Part shown: piece after piece, positions 19,171 to 28,925 of the stretch
Numbering within the stretch: the first letter of the stretch is position 1
Layout: every line of letters begins with the position of its first letter
Origin: Hyphomicrobiales bacterium
Lineage (GTDB): Bacteria; Pseudomonadota; Alphaproteobacteria; Rhizobiales; JAJFHC01
Direction of reading: 5' to 3'
Assembly: GCA_021775835.1 (NCBI GenBank)
Contig: JAJFHC010000105.1
Location: forward strand, 1-30,729
Length of the DNA stretch: 30,729 nucleotides
The notes under the pieces: generated by a model
Databases searched by the model: none
What the model was told of the DNA's origin: nothing
What the model saw: the letters and a program-made list of their open reading frames with translations, nothing else
Made by a program: the position numbers and the translations under genes

Positions 19171-19387
19171 TATGGGGAACCTCGGTGAGTAGGGTGGACA
19201 ATTGAATTGTGGATACGCAGTTTACGCACAGGCCTTGGTGTGTGGAGTGAGTCAAACTGCGTTGCGCGCCCCCTATAGCACTGTCGCGCGATTGATAAAA
19301 CCCAACCTATGGCGTATGGCAGCTTTGACGCAGGTATCGACGCCGCGTGCGGTCTCTTGCCGTACGCGCAATAAACTGGAGCAATGA

Positions 19388-20203
19388 ATGGCAGGAACCG
19401 ACCATAGCCAGGTCGCGATTGAGGGTGGTCCGGCGATTATCCTGGTTGAACCCCAGCTGGGAATGAACATCGGCACCGCTGCGCGGGCGATGGCCAATTT
19501 CGGCCTGAACGAAATGCGGATCGTTGCGCCCCGCGACGGCTGGCCCAACATCGATGCGCGGAAAGCAGCATCTGGAGCCGACTGGGTGATCGACGGCGTC
19601 AAGCTCTACGACACGACTGCAGATGCGATTGCCGACCTCCACTTTGTCTATGCAACGACGGCGCGGATTCGCGACATGGTGAAACAGGTCGAGACGCCGG
19701 CCGAAGCCGTCTTGAGTATCAAGGACCGTCTTGGATCGGACCAGAAGTCCGGCATCCTGTTTGGGCGCGAGCGCACCGGCCTTACCAATGACGACATTGC
19801 CCTTGCCGATGCCATACTGATGGCGCCAGTGAACCCGGCCTTCGCGTCTCTCAATCTTGCGCAGGCGGTTCTGCTGGTCGGCTACGAATGGTTCAAGCTC
19901 GGACCTCTGAGTTACGGCGATGGAGCTCCCACGGGCGAGGCACTTTCCGAGACAGGTCTGCGGATGCCCGGAACAAGACCGGCCACCAAAGACGAGGTGG
20001 TTGGGTTCTTTGAACACCTGGAGCGGGAGCTCGACGCCTCTGGTTTCCTTCGACCGCCTGAGAAACGGCCGGCCATGGTTCGCAATGTCCGCAACATGTT
20101 TCACCGCATGGCGCCGACCGAGCAGGATATCCGGACATTGCGGGGCGTGGTCTCCTCGCTGGTCCGCCAGCATCTGCGGCCAAAGAACGACCGGAACACA
20201 TGA
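19388..20203 (+). CDS. trmJ: tRNA/rRNA 2'-O-methyltransferase of the TrmH/SPOUT family, TrmJ type
   Basis: The 271-residue protein shows the three SPOUT motifs: NIGTAARA (27-34) with the catalytic Arg, FGRERTGL (125-132) and SLNLAQA (154-160), followed by a C-terminal helical extension typical of TrmJ. TrmJ methylates ribose 32 of several tRNAs using SAM. An ATG at 19384 is in another frame and irrelevant. The stop overlaps the murI start by 4 bp, so they are co-translated. The gene was long annotated as "RNA methyltransferase"; specificity for position 32 is inferred from family. Confidence 0.93.
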   Translation: MAGTDHSQVAIEGGPAIILVEPQLGMNIGTAARAMANFGLNEMRIVAPRDGWPNIDARKAASGADWVIDGVKLYDTTADAIADLHFVYATTARIRDMVKQVETPAEAVLSIKDRLGSDQKSGILFGRERTGLTNDDIALADAILMAPVNPAFASLNLAQAVLLVGYEWFKLGPLSYGDGAPTGEALSETGLRMPGTRPATKDEVVGFFEHLERELDASGFLRPPEKRPAMVRNVRNMFHRMAPTEQDIRTLRGVVSSLVRQHLRPKNDRNT

Positions 20204-21027
20204 CAGCGCGATCCAAGGTACTGGTGTTTGATTCGGGCCTGGGTGGCCTGAGCGTGCTGAAGGCTGTCCATGCGGCAAGGCCCGACGCCGCCTATCTTTA
20301 CCTGGCGGACAACGCCCGGTTTCCCTATGGCGACCTTGAAGAAGGCGAGGTCCAACGTCGTGTGGTTGAGGTCGTGTCGGCGGCCATTGAACGGTTCAAG
20401 CCCGATGTGGTGGTCATCGCGTGCAATACGGCAAGCACGGCGGCATTGTCGGCCTTGCGCGAACGCTGGGAAGTGCCCTTTGTCGGCACCGTACCGGCGA
20501 TCAAAGTTGCTGCAGAGACCACAAAAACGGGACTCATCGGGGTTCTGGCGACCCCGGCAACCGTGGAACGGGAATATACCCGCGATCTGATCGAGACATT
20601 TGCCGGTCATTGCACGGTGACCCTCGCCGGTGTGGCTCATCTGGCGGTGTTTGCAGAGCAGATACTTGACGGGAGACCAGTCTCCCGCGATCGAATCGCT
20701 ACAGAAATCTCCTCCGCGTTTACCGAAAAGGACGGCGCCAGAACCGATACGGTGGTCCTGGGATGCACGCATTATCCCCTGATCGTCGACGAAATTGCTG
20801 CAGCCTGTCCCTGGCCGGTGACCCTGATTGACCCGTCCCCCGCGATTGCACGCCGGGTGGCGCATTTTCTTGGGATGAAACCTGCAGACAAAGGCTCTCC
20901 GGACGGAACGGGTCAGTTCATGTCAACGGCATATGGGACGATTTCGGACCGGCTGCAGGAACGGTTCTCGCAATGCGGGATTACGGATCTCGACGGCAAT
21001 GGCCAATCGCGGGTGTTTTCGGTTTGA
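20200..21027 (+). CDS. murI: Glutamate racemase
   Basis: The 275-residue protein starts with the family signature VFDSGLGGLSVL and carries both catalytic cysteines, Cys75 in ACNTAST and Cys189 in LGCTHYP. It interconverts L- and D-glutamate for peptidoglycan precursors. Length is normal. It overlaps trmJ by 4 bp (ATGA), and the next gene rpsD is separated by 176 bp containing fold-back structures at 21041-21087. Confidence 0.97.
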   Translation: MTARSKVLVFDSGLGGLSVLKAVHAARPDAAYLYLADNARFPYGDLEEGEVQRRVVEVVSAAIERFKPDVVVIACNTASTAALSALRERWEVPFVGTVPAIKVAAETTKTGLIGVLATPATVEREYTRDLIETFAGHCTVTLAGVAHLAVFAEQILDGRPVSRDRIATEISSAFTEKDGARTDTVVLGCTHYPLIVDEIAAACPWPVTLIDPSPAIARRVAHFLGMKPADKGSPDGTGQFMSTAYGTISDRLQERFSQCGITDLDGNGQSRVFSV

Positions 21028-21040
21028 CATTAGGCCCAGA

Positions 21041-21087
21041 GCGTGTGTATGAAACTGCCACACGCGGGCTTATTAGGTCCGCGTTTT
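21041..21087 (+). terminator. Overlapping hairpins between murI and rpsD; the second is terminator-like
   Basis: Hairpin A is GCGTGTG (21041-21047) with CACACGC (21059-21065). Hairpin B is CGCGG (21063-21067) with CCGCG (21079-21083), followed by TTTT. The arms share 21063-21065, so the two are mutually exclusive in full. Hairpin B is the likely, modest, murI terminator; A could compete with it. Confidence 0.5.
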
Positions 21088-21203
21088 CTGCATGCCTGTG
21101 GTTCCAAGCAATTCAGTGAAGAGCCTGTTGGTCCGGAAACGGGCAGAGGAGGGCATGCCTCATATTCGACGACACAACCATATTAATCAGGTAAATCAAC
21201 ACG

Positions 21204-21821
21204 ATGTCAAAGCGGATTCAGGCAAAACACAAGATCGATCGGCGACTGGGAGAAAATCTCTGGGGTCGCCCGAAAAGCCCGGTCAACCGACGCGAATACG
21301 GTCCCGGCCAGCACGGCCAGCGCCGCAAGCAGAAGCTTTCGGATTTCGGTATCCAGCTTCGTGCAAAACAGAAGCTCAAGGGCTACTACGGCAACATTAC
21401 CGAAAAACAGTTCAAGGGTATCTACAAGGAAGCTTCGCGGCTTAAGGGCGATACGGGTGAAAACCTGATCGGTCTTCTGGAACGCAGGCTTGACGCGGTC
21501 GTCTACCGCGCGATGTTCGTACCGACCGTGTTCGCAGCACGGCAGTTCGTCAGCCACGGCCATATCAAGGTGAACGGCCGTCGGGTCAATATCCCGAGCT
21601 ATCGCCTCAAGGTCGGCGATGTGGTCGAAGTGAAAGAGAAATCCCATGATCTGCCTCTGGTCATCGAAGGCCAGCAAGCCGCGGATCGGCAGACACCCGA
21701 CTACATGGATATCGATGGCAAGAAAATGACGGCGGCTCTGTCGCGCGTGCCGTCTTTGGGTGACGTACCTTATCCTGTGACTATGGAACCGAATCTGGTG
21801 GTTGAGTTTTACTCTCGCTAG
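21204..21821 (+). CDS. rpsD: 30S ribosomal protein S4
   Basis: The 205-residue protein has the S4 N-terminal domain ([29 protein letters not shown]), lacking zinc-type cysteines as in many proteobacteria, and a central S4 RNA-binding domain ([11 protein letters not shown], then [25 protein letters not shown]). It binds 16S rRNA early in 30S assembly. In alphaproteobacteria rpsD is often away from the alpha operon, as here. A strong terminator follows. The 176-bp leader might hold an autoregulatory site, not demonstrated. Confidence 0.99.
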   Translation: MSKRIQAKHKIDRRLGENLWGRPKSPVNRREYGPGQHGQRRKQKLSDFGIQLRAKQKLKGYYGNITEKQFKGIYKEASRLKGDTGENLIGLLERRLDAVVYRAMFVPTVFAARQFVSHGHIKVNGRRVNIPSYRLKVGDVVEVKEKSHDLPLVIEGQQAADRQTPDYMDIDGKKMTAALSRVPSLGDVPYPVTMEPNLVVEFYSR

Positions 21822-21857
21822 CCGGGTTCCCCTTAAGGGGGATGATGTGAAGTTGCG

Positions 21858-21889
21858 AAAGGGCGCTCAATCGAGCGCCCTTTTCTTTT
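21858..21889 (+). terminator. Rho-independent terminator of rpsD
   Basis: AAAGGGCGCTC pairs with GAGCGCCCTTT around the loop AATC, followed by TCTTTT. The core stem is GGGCGCTC (21861-21868) with GAGCGCCC (21873-21880). Confidence 0.95.
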
Positions 21890-21961
21890 GGCATAATGCC
21901 TTTGACAACGAGATAGGCGGCGTAAAGGGCAAGAAACCTGCTCTCATTTTGCTCCTTTTAT

Positions 21962-22897
21962 TCAGGCTCTCAAATAGGTCCTCACAAGGTCAACCGCCAT
22001 CCCTATGAACCGGGTCTGCCGTTCTGCTGAGCCCGGTTCACCCAGCCTGGGCACGATCCAGCCCACATAGGTGAGCGCGCGAAGCATCGTGAACAGCGGC
22101 AACATCTCGTGATCGAGTGGGCGCATCGAGACGTAGCCGTCGATCAGTGCCGATTGAAGAGCGTCCCGATCGGGCTCGTTCATGTTCCTGAGCAGAGTGG
22201 TGGCAATGTCGAACAAACGGTAGCCGTGGCCGCAGTCGTCAAAGTCGATCAGTTGCAGGCCGTTTGCGCCTATCAGTATGTTTTCCCGGACCATGTCTGC
22301 ATGGATCAGTCCATAGTCGAAAGGGCACTCACGGAGGGCTGTGCGAGCCTTTTCCCGGGCAGAGCACAGGAGGTCCTTGTGTTCGGCGGACAGGGCAGGG
22401 TTTTCCCAGAAACAGCCCCACAAGGGCGCGTTTCCAAGCAGCCCGTCGCAATCCCAGGACATCCTCTGGAAACCCATAGGCTGCCTCCATGTGTCGGCGT
22501 GGTCGTGTAGGGTTGCCATCAGCCGGCCAATTTCCTTGAAAGTGCCGATCGGGTCGTCCAGTGCCAGAGGCTGTCCCGACACTCCGAGCGGGCGGCCGTT
22601 GAGCCACGTCAGAAGATCGATATGGAAGCCCGATGCCTCGATCAGCAAGGCGCCGTCCTTGGCCGGGATTGGTGTCGGGACCTCTACGCCTGCCTGTTGA
22701 AGGCTGTGCATCCAGTCCAGTTCCGATCTCAACGCGGTCATCGTCTGATAACCGGGGCGATGCAATCTGAGAGCGAACCGGTCACCATTGGCGGCTGTGA
22801 CGCAGTAGACCTGGTTTTCCCGCTGGGCAATCAGGCTGACGTTTGCCGTGCCGAGGCCCCAATGGTCCAACACGGACTGTGCGACGATGAGGCTCAT
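21962..22897 (-). CDS. APH-family small-molecule kinase (hydroxylysine/homoserine kinase-like)
   Basis: The 311-residue protein has the aminoglycoside/choline-kinase fold: N-terminal ATP-grasping lobe with ALRLHRPG (Lys-equivalent region), catalytic loop HADMVREN (His199, Asp201, Asn206), and metal-binding LIDFDDCG (Asp218/Asp220). It starts one base before the end of the aminotransferase gene (TGATG overlap), so it is second in a coupled pair. Kinases of this type next to class-III PLP enzymes phosphorylate an amino alcohol, for example 5-hydroxylysine in the HYKK/PHYKPL pair. That pairing supports the inference here, but the substrate is not proven. Convergent with rpsD. Confidence 0.85.
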   Translation of the reverse strand: MSLIVAQSVLDHWGLGTANVSLIAQRENQVYCVTAANGDRFALRLHRPGYQTMTALRSELDWMHSLQQAGVEVPTPIPAKDGALLIEASGFHIDLLTWLNGRPLGVSGQPLALDDPIGTFKEIGRLMATLHDHADTWRQPMGFQRMSWDCDGLLGNAPLWGCFWENPALSAEHKDLLCSAREKARTALRECPFDYGLIHADMVRENILIGANGLQLIDFDDCGHGYRLFDIATTLLRNMNEPDRDALQSALIDGYVSMRPLDHEMLPLFTMLRALTYVGWIVPRLGEPGSAERQTRFIGMAVDLVRTYLRA

Positions 22898-24192
22898 CAG
22901 TTGAGGTCGACCCGGGCCAGGACCCGATCAAGTGTCTCAAGCAACAGATCCGCGTTGGCCTCTGTGAACTGAAGGTTTGGCCGGATTTTCAGGGTGTTGT
23001 AGTGAATGCCGAGACGGTTGAGCAAAACACCCTCACGGCGCATTTCATTGACGACACGGTTGGTGAAATCCGCGGCTGGTGTTTTGGTGGATCGATCCAG
23101 AACCATTTCGGCTCCAAAAAACAACCCTGATCCACGTATATCGCCAATGCATGGGTGTTTGTCGGCAAGGGACCGCAGCCCCGCACGTGCGTAATCGCCG
23201 ACAATTCGCGCCTTTTCCATGAGGCCCTCCTCATGAACGATGCCCAGAACGGCCTCGGCGGCGGCGCAGGACACCGGATTTCCCCCGAAAGTGTTGAAAT
23301 ACCGGAACGAACTGCGAAAGGTGGTCATGATCTCCGGTGATGTCACGAGGCCGGCCACAGGGTGGCCGTTGCCCATCGGCTTGCCCAAGGTCACTACATC
23401 CGGCTGAAGCCCGATTTTCTGGTGACCCCACATGTGCGTGCCGACCCGGCCAAAACCGGGCTGAACCTCATCGGCGATTATGATGCCACCGGCGTTGCGG
23501 ACGACCTTCGCGGTCTCATCCAGGAAGCCCCGATGAAGGTCCGGAAAGCCCTCATTTGCAAAAAAGGGACAGACGATCAGGACCGAGAAACCATGCTCTG
23601 TCGCCTCCAGATCGGTGATCATCCTGGCCACTTCGTCTGCAAATGCCGTGGCGTGGGCAGCGCCCCCTTTGCCCCCCAACGGGCGATAGCTGTCAGGTGC
23701 CGGGACGTGGCGCACGTGACCGCCAAACCCTGTCCTGGACGGATTGGTGCGCGAAAGCTGCGACACGGCCGTTGTGTTGCCATGGTAGGTGTGATCGCTT
23801 GCAATCACGCCACGCTTGCCGGTCATGGCTTCGCCCATGCGCAGGGCGATATCGTTGGCTTCAGACCCCGTGCAGGTCATGATCGCCGTGGAGAGCGATT
23901 GGTCGAACGTCGCCGTCAGTTTCTCGACGTAACCCAGAATGCCCTCATGCAGATAACGGGTATGGATGTTCAACGTCGCCGATTGCGTGCAAATCGCCTC
24001 AACCACGCGGGGATGGCAATGCCCGACGTGTGGAACGTTGTTGTAGCAATCGAGATATCTGCGTCCGTCGGCGTCCCAGACCCAGACACCGTCGCCTTTC
24101 ACAAGATGAACCGGCTCGTCGTAGAAGGTGGGCATATTCGGGCCGAGCAGCCGGGTGCGGTCGGCAACCAGTTCCCAGTCTGATCGCGACAT
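22897..24192 (-). CDS. Class-III PLP aminotransferase / amino-alcohol phosphate phospho-lyase-like
   Basis: ATG at 24192 follows AAGGGAG by 8 bp, giving 431 residues; a longer reading upstream has no support. The family signature IIIADEVQPGFGRVG places the PLP-pairing Asp at 241, and LGKPMGNGHPVAG gives the Schiff-base Lys at 271. TGSEANDIALRM (phosphate cup) is at about 108-119. Related enzymes include AGXT2 and the phospho-lyases for phosphoethanolamine and phosphohydroxylysine, which eliminate phosphate and ammonia to give an aldehyde. Coupling to the downstream kinase favours the phospho-lyase role; ordinary transamination remains possible. Confidence 0.88.
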   Translation of the reverse strand: MSRSDWELVADRTRLLGPNMPTFYDEPVHLVKGDGVWVWDADGRRYLDCYNNVPHVGHCHPRVVEAICTQSATLNIHTRYLHEGILGYVEKLTATFDQSLSTAIMTCTGSEANDIALRMGEAMTGKRGVIASDHTYHGNTTAVSQLSRTNPSRTGFGGHVRHVPAPDSYRPLGGKGGAAHATAFADEVARMITDLEATEHGFSVLIVCPFFANEGFPDLHRGFLDETAKVVRNAGGIIIADEVQPGFGRVGTHMWGHQKIGLQPDVVTLGKPMGNGHPVAGLVTSPEIMTTFRSSFRYFNTFGGNPVSCAAAEAVLGIVHEEGLMEKARIVGDYARAGLRSLADKHPCIGDIRGSGLFFGAEMVLDRSTKTPAADFTNRVVNEMRREGVLLNRLGIHYNTLKIRPNLQFTEANADLLLETLDRVLARVDLN

Positions 24193-24250
24193 TGGTCGGG
24201 CTCCCTTGCGTTGCACAGTGCTGGCTCGTGGCCGATGTGTCAATTCTCTT

Positions 24251-24300
24251 CAGAAACAAAAAGGGCCGCAATTCCAGCGAGTTGCGACCCTTTGTTGTGA
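24251..24300 (-). terminator. Rho-independent terminator of the purC-grxD operon
   Basis: On the minus strand AACAAAGGG-t-CGCAA pairs with TTGCG-g-CCCTTTTTGTTT around about ten bases, with a single mismatch, and runs into a T-rich stretch. It lies about 30 bp after the grxD stop, directly before the aminotransferase region. Confidence 0.85.
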
Positions 24301-24328
24301 ATTTGATTCTGCCGGTTCCGGTCGGCAG

Positions 24329-24667
24329 TTAGGCCTCTGTCAGCGCCACGCCCTGTTCGGCAAAATGGCTCTTCAGCTCGCCTTTTTCAAACATTTCGCG
24401 GATGATGTCACAACCACCGACGAACTCGCCCTTTATGTAAAGCTGAGGGACGGTTGGCCAGTTTGTGAATTCCTTGATCCCGTTGCGGATTTCATCGTTC
24501 TCCAGCACATTTATGCCTTTGAATGGTACACCAAGGTAATCCAGAATCTGGATAACCTGACCGGAAAAGCCACATTGGGGGAAATTTGGCGTGCCTTTCA
24601 TGAAAAGGACGACTTCGTTTTCCTGTACCGTATTACCAATCCAGGTCTGTACTGCATCATTGCTCAT
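24329..24667 (-). CDS. grxD: Monothiol glutaredoxin, Grx4/CGFS type
   Basis: ATG at 24667 gives 112 residues (a TTG further upstream, at 24682, is less likely). The active site is CGFS with Cys32, followed by the glutathione-binding TVPQLYIKGEFVGGCDII. CGFS glutaredoxins bind a [2Fe-2S] cluster with glutathione and deliver or store it, often together with BolA proteins. A bolA-family gene lies immediately upstream (48-bp gap). The gene closes the purine operon; a terminator follows. Confidence 0.97.
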   Translation of the reverse strand: MSNDAVQTWIGNTVQENEVVLFMKGTPNFPQCGFSGQVIQILDYLGVPFKGINVLENDEIRNGIKEFTNWPTVPQLYIKGEFVGGCDIIREMFEKGELKSHFAEQGVALTEA

Positions 24668-24715
24668 AACACTTTGTTCCAATTCGTTTTCTATCTGTTT
24701 TGGCGGTGCAAATCG

Positions 24716-24952
24716 TCACTCGTCCGGTGCCGAGGTCTGTAAAGCCAGCGCGTGTAACACTGTTCCCATATTGCCCTGAAGGGCCTTATAGACAAGTTGA
24801 TGCTGCTGAATTCTCGATTTTCCCTTGAAAGCCGACGAGACGACGGTAGCCGCATAGTGGTCACCGTCACCGCGCAGATCCGTGATCGAGACCTGGGCAT
24901 CCGGCAGACTCTGCTTGATAAGCGATTCAATTTCCGTGGCATCCATTGGCAT
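24716..24952 (-). CDS. BolA-family protein (IbaG/BolA type)
   Basis: ATG at 24952 follows GGGAG by 9 bp and gives 78 residues; the longer frame upstream is unsupported. The BolA fold is recognisable from LPDAQVSITDLRGDGDHYAATVVS and the C-terminal helix with QHQLVYKAL. The conserved helix-loop His and the short length fit class-II KH-like BolA proteins. It probably forms an Fe-S-bound heterodimer with the CGFS glutaredoxin encoded next. It lies 37 bp after purL on the same strand. Confidence 0.93.
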   Translation of the reverse strand: MPMDATEIESLIKQSLPDAQVSITDLRGDGDHYAATVVSSAFKGKSRIQQHQLVYKALQGNMGTVLHALALQTSAPDE

Positions 24953-24989
24953 GGACAACGTCTCCCGACAATTTACCCGCACACATGAG

Positions 24990-27215
24990 TTATGTTGTAG
25001 CGCCGTCCATGAAATTCGGCAACCAGCCCTCATGAATATTACGCAGGTCTTCAAGCTGGACGGCGTCTGCGGCGTCGACCGTCAGAGCCGCATTCTCGGT
25101 TGTCACGCCAATCCGGGCAACAGAAATGCCGGCAGCAACGGCCTCATCGTGAATCGATTCAGCGTCATCTGGCGCGACGGCAATGACATAACGGCCCTGG
25201 TCCTCGCCAAACAGGCGGGCATGGGCCGGCAGGTCAGAGTTTGCTATGGAGATATCTGCGCCCAGATTGGCGGCCAGCGCCATTTCCGCGATGGCAACAT
25301 AGAGGCCGCCGTCAGCACAATCGTGCACAGCCTTTACCCGGCCCTGGTCTATCAGGCCACGCACGAAGTCCCCGTTCTTGCGTTCTTTGTCCAGATTGAC
25401 AGGCGGAGGCGCACCTTCCGCCGTGCCGACAACGTCACGCTGATAAAGTGATTGGCCAAGGTGGCCGTGCTCGTCTCCCACAAGGATAACAACGTCGCCC
25501 GCGTTCTTGAGGGCGATGGTCGCCAATTTGTCGACATCGGCAACAAGGCCGATCCCCCCTACAGCAGGTGTCGGGTGAATGCCCAGACCGTTGGTTTCGT
25601 TGTAAAAGGAGACATTGCCCGAGACCACGGGAAAGTCGAGAGCCAGACAGGCTTGCGACATGCCATCTACGCATCCGGCAAACTGTCCCATGATTTCCGG
25701 GCGTTCCGGGCTGCCAAAGTTCATGCAATCGGTTATGGCAAGCGGTTTCGCGCCAACGGCGGTCAGGTTGCGCCAGGCCTCTGCGACCGCCTGCTTGCCC
25801 CCTTCGATGGGGTCGGCGAAACAATAGCGTGGCGTCACATCGGTGGTGACCGCCAGGCCCTTGGTTGTGCCGTGGACACGCACGACACCGGCATCGCCGC
25901 CGGGACGTACAACCGTGTCGCCCATGACCATGTGGTCGTATTGCTCCCAGATCCAGCGCCGCGAGCAAAGATCGGGCGATGCCATCATTGTCCGCAGCGT
26001 GTCCGCAAAACTGTCCGGTGCGGGCACATTCTCCGGAGGGATGACGGCCTGGGGTTTTGTCGGCGTCCAGGGGCGTTTGTAAACCGGCCCGTCATTGGCG
26101 AGGGCGCCGAGCGGGATGTCGGCCATGGTTTCGTTATTGTGCTTGACGACGAGGCGTCCGGTATCGGTCGTGGTGCCGACGACGGCGATATCGAGACCCC
26201 ACTTTTCGAATATTTCCGTGGCCCTGTCCTCATGGCCCGGGCGCAGCACCATCAACATGCGTTCCTGGCTTTCGGACAGCATCATTTCGTAGGCCGTCAT
26301 GGCGTCTTCGCGACAGGGGACGTGGTCGAGGTCCAGCTCGAAGCCGACACCGCCCTTGTCGCCCATTTCCACGGAAGACGAGGTCAGTCCGGCGGCTCCC
26401 ATGTCCTGAATGCCGATGATTGCGTCTTCGGCCATCAATTCAAGACAGGCTTCCAGCAGCAGTTTTTCCGTGAACGGGTCGCCGACCTGGACGGTAGGGC
26501 GTTTTTCGTCGGAATCGTCGTCGAACTCCGCCGACGCCATGGTCGCGCCGTGAATGCCGTCGCGTCCGGTTTTTGAGCCAACGTATACCACCGGATTGCC
26601 GACGCCACTGGCTGCGGCATAGAAGATACGGTCCTGATCGACGATGCCCACGCACATGGCATTGACCAGGATGTTGCCGTTGTAGGAAGAGTCAAAATTG
26701 ACTTCACCGCCAATCGTCGGAACGCCGATGCAGTTGCCATATCCGCCGATGCCGGAAACCACGCCGGACACCAGATGCCGGGTCTTCTCGTGATCGGGCG
26801 ATCCGAAGCGTAGGGCGTTGAGGTTGGCAACCGGTCTTGCTCCCATCGTGAAGACATCGCGCATGATGCCGCCGACACCGGTGGCAGCACCCTGATAGGG
26901 CTCGATGTAGGAGGGGTGGTTGTGGCTTTCCATCTTGAACACGGCAGCCTGACCATCGCCTATGTCAACGATACCCGCGTTTTCACCGGGGCCGCAGATG
27001 ACCTGCGGGCCGGTTGTGGGGAAGTTCTTCAACCAGACACGGGAAGATTTGTAGGAACAGTGTTCACTCCACATGACTGAAAAAATGCCAAGTTCGGTGA
27101 TGTTGGGTTCGCGGCCCAGAATTTCCAGGATTCGCTCGTACTCGTCTGGCGAAAGGCCGTGCTCGGCGACGACCTGCGGGGTTATGTCGGCGACCTGGGC
27201 GTTTCGGGCACTCAT
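24990..27215 (-). CDS. purL: Phosphoribosylformylglycinamidine synthase, large subunit PurL
   Basis: The 741-residue protein is the small PurL used with PurQ and PurS. Landmarks are [15 protein letters not shown] near the N-terminus, [22 protein letters not shown] and [16 protein letters not shown]. It converts FGAR, glutamine-derived ammonia and ATP to FGAM in the purine pathway. The start overlaps the purQ stop by 4 bp. Length is normal. Confidence 0.99.
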   Translation of the reverse strand: MSARNAQVADITPQVVAEHGLSPDEYERILEILGREPNITELGIFSVMWSEHCSYKSSRVWLKNFPTTGPQVICGPGENAGIVDIGDGQAAVFKMESHNHPSYIEPYQGAATGVGGIMRDVFTMGARPVANLNALRFGSPDHEKTRHLVSGVVSGIGGYGNCIGVPTIGGEVNFDSSYNGNILVNAMCVGIVDQDRIFYAAASGVGNPVVYVGSKTGRDGIHGATMASAEFDDDSDEKRPTVQVGDPFTEKLLLEACLELMAEDAIIGIQDMGAAGLTSSSVEMGDKGGVGFELDLDHVPCREDAMTAYEMMLSESQERMLMVLRPGHEDRATEIFEKWGLDIAVVGTTTDTGRLVVKHNNETMADIPLGALANDGPVYKRPWTPTKPQAVIPPENVPAPDSFADTLRTMMASPDLCSRRWIWEQYDHMVMGDTVVRPGGDAGVVRVHGTTKGLAVTTDVTPRYCFADPIEGGKQAVAEAWRNLTAVGAKPLAITDCMNFGSPERPEIMGQFAGCVDGMSQACLALDFPVVSGNVSFYNETNGLGIHPTPAVGGIGLVADVDKLATIALKNAGDVVILVGDEHGHLGQSLYQRDVVGTAEGAPPPVNLDKERKNGDFVRGLIDQGRVKAVHDCADGGLYVAIAEMALAANLGADISIANSDLPAHARLFGEDQGRYVIAVAPDDAESIHDEAVAAGISVARIGVTTENAALTVDAADAVQLEDLRNIHEGWLPNFMDGATT

Positions 27216-27901
27216 TGCAGAGCCTCCATGAGACCGTCGAACATGGCCTTGCCGTCGCTGCCGCCTAGGGCTGCGTCCGCGAGGCGCTCGGGGTGCGGCA
27301 TAAGACCGAGGACATTGCCCCGGGCGTTGTAGATGCCGGCAATGTTGCGGGCAGAGCCGTTGGGATTTGCCTCGGGTGTAATGGCGCCGTCTGCCTCACA
27401 GTAGCGAAAGGCCACGCGGTCGTTGTCTTCAAGCTCATCCAGGGTATCGTCGTCGGCGTAAAAATTACCGTCGTGGTGCGCGATGGGAATCCGGATGACC
27501 TGGCTTTTCGCATATTGGCTTGTGAAGGCCGTGTCGTTGCGTTCAACCCGCAGTAGTATGTCACGACAGATATACTTGAGTGATGCATTGCGCATGAGGA
27601 CACCAGGCAGCAGACCGGATTCGGTCAGAACCTGAAAGCCGTTGCAGATGCCGAGCACGGGGACGCCGGCTTCGGCCTTCCGGACCACGTCCTTCATGAC
27701 CGGCGAATGGGTCGCCATGGCGCCGCACCGCAGATAGTCGCCATAACAGAATCCGCCAGGCAGAACGATCAGGTCACAATCGGGGACTTGTGCGTCCCCA
27801 TGCCAGATCATTGAGGGGGGCATCCCGGTCGATTTTTCCAGAGATACCGCCACATCCCGGTCGCAATTGGAACCGGGAAAGACAATGACGGATGATTTCA
27901 T
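27212..27901 (-). CDS. purQ: Phosphoribosylformylglycinamidine synthase, glutaminase subunit PurQ
   Basis: ATG at 27901 overlaps the purS stop by 4 bp and gives 229 residues. The class-I glutaminase nucleophile is Cys86 in [11 protein letters not shown], and the triad His/Glu lie in GLMPHPERL near the C-terminus. It supplies ammonia to PurL. A longer upstream reading would run into purS and is rejected. Order purS-purQ-purL with tight overlaps argues for a stoichiometric complex. Confidence 0.98.
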   Translation of the reverse strand: MKSSVIVFPGSNCDRDVAVSLEKSTGMPPSMIWHGDAQVPDCDLIVLPGGFCYGDYLRCGAMATHSPVMKDVVRKAEAGVPVLGICNGFQVLTESGLLPGVLMRNASLKYICRDILLRVERNDTAFTSQYAKSQVIRIPIAHHDGNFYADDDTLDELEDNDRVAFRYCEADGAITPEANPNGSARNIAGIYNARGNVLGLMPHPERLADAALGGSDGKAMFDGLMEALQ

Positions 27902-28143
27902 GCCGTCTCCAGGTCGATGTCGTAGTTTTCGATAACAGTATTTGCGAGAAGTTTCTCGCACATCTTCTCAAGCGTTTCGCGCGCGCGGCCTTCGTCGGTT
28001 TCGGCAATATCCAGCTCCAGATATTTGCCTTGCCGGACATTGTCCACGCCATCGAAACCCATGGACCCGAGCGCATTTTCGATCGCCTTGCCCTGCGGGT
28101 CGAGAACACCGTTCTTGAGGGTTACCTTGATACGAGCCTTCAT
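27898..28143 (-). CDS. purS: Phosphoribosylformylglycinamidine synthase subunit PurS
   Basis: ATG at 28143 gives 81 residues. [21 protein letters not shown] and [19 protein letters not shown] are the two halves of the PurS beta-alpha fold. PurS dimers bridge PurL and PurQ. It lies 17 bp after purC. Confidence 0.96.
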   Translation of the reverse strand: MKARIKVTLKNGVLDPQGKAIENALGSMGFDGVDNVRQGKYLELDIAETDEGRARETLEKMCEKLLANTVIENYDIDLETA

Positions 28144-28160
28144 GCTGCCTCGCTTCTCGT

Positions 28161-28925
28161 CTATTTTACCAGGACTGGCCCGGTGCCTTCGGGCCGGTCG
28201 TTTTCCATCAGAATCCCGAGACGGCGCGCCACTTCCTTGTAGGCGTCCATCAGACCGCCCATATCGCGGCGGAACCGGTCCTTGTCGAGCTTGTCGTCGG
28301 TCTTGATGTCCCATAGCCTGCAGGAATCCGGGCTGATCTCGTCGGCCAGGACAATCCGCATCATCTCATTCTCATAGAGCCTGCCGAATTCGATCTTGAA
28401 ATCGACCAGCCTGATGCCGATGCCGAGAAACAGACCGGTCAGGAAATCGTTGATCCTGAGGGCGAGTGCCATCATGTCGTCGATTTCCTGCGGCGTTGCC
28501 CAACCGAATGCGGTGATGTGCTCTTCGGATACGAGCGGGTCATTCAGTTCATCGGACTTGTAGCAGAACTCGATGATCGACCGGGGCAGGGGTGTGCCCT
28601 CGTCAATGCCCAGCCTGGTTGACAGGGAGCCTGCCGCGACATTGCGGACCACGACTTCGACCGGCACGATTTCAACCTCCCGGATCAACTGCTCGCGCAT
28701 GTTGAGCCGGCGAATGAAATGGGTCGGGATGCCGATGTCATTGAGACGGGTGAAAAGATATTCGGAGATGCGGTTGTTCAGGACACCCTTGCCGTCGATG
28801 GTGTCGTGTTTCTTGTTGTTGAATGCGGTTGCATCGTCCTTGAAGTGCTGAACAAGTGTGCCGGGCTCGGGACCTTCGTAAAGGATCTTTGCCTTGCCCT
28901 CGTACACGCGGCGGCGACGGCTCAT
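28161..28925 (-). CDS. purC: Phosphoribosylaminoimidazole-succinocarboxamide synthase
   Basis: The 254-residue protein starts [18 protein letters not shown], with the SAICAR synthetase ATP-binding motif, and contains [18 protein letters not shown] and [15 protein letters not shown] (family signatures). It joins CAIR and aspartate with ATP in the purine pathway. It is the first gene of purC-purS-purQ-purL-bolA-grxD. The 367-bp region upstream has tandem repeats near a weak promoter. Confidence 0.98.
   Translation of the reverse strand: MSRRRRVYEGKAKILYEGPEPGTLVQHFKDDATAFNNKKHDTIDGKGVLNNRISEYLFTRLNDIGIPTHFIRRLNMREQLIREVEIVPVEVVVRNVAAGSLSTRLGIDEGTPLPRSIIEFCYKSDELNDPLVSEEHITAFGWATPQEIDDMMALALRINDFLTGLFLGIGIRLVDFKIEFGRLYENEMMRIVLADEISPDSCRLWDIKTDDKLDKDRFRRDMGGLMDAYKEVARRLGILMENDRPEGTGPVLVK

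Noticed and set aside
25452..26576. A 374-codon plus-strand open frame opposite purL
   Set aside because: Antisense shadow of purL with no recognisable domain.
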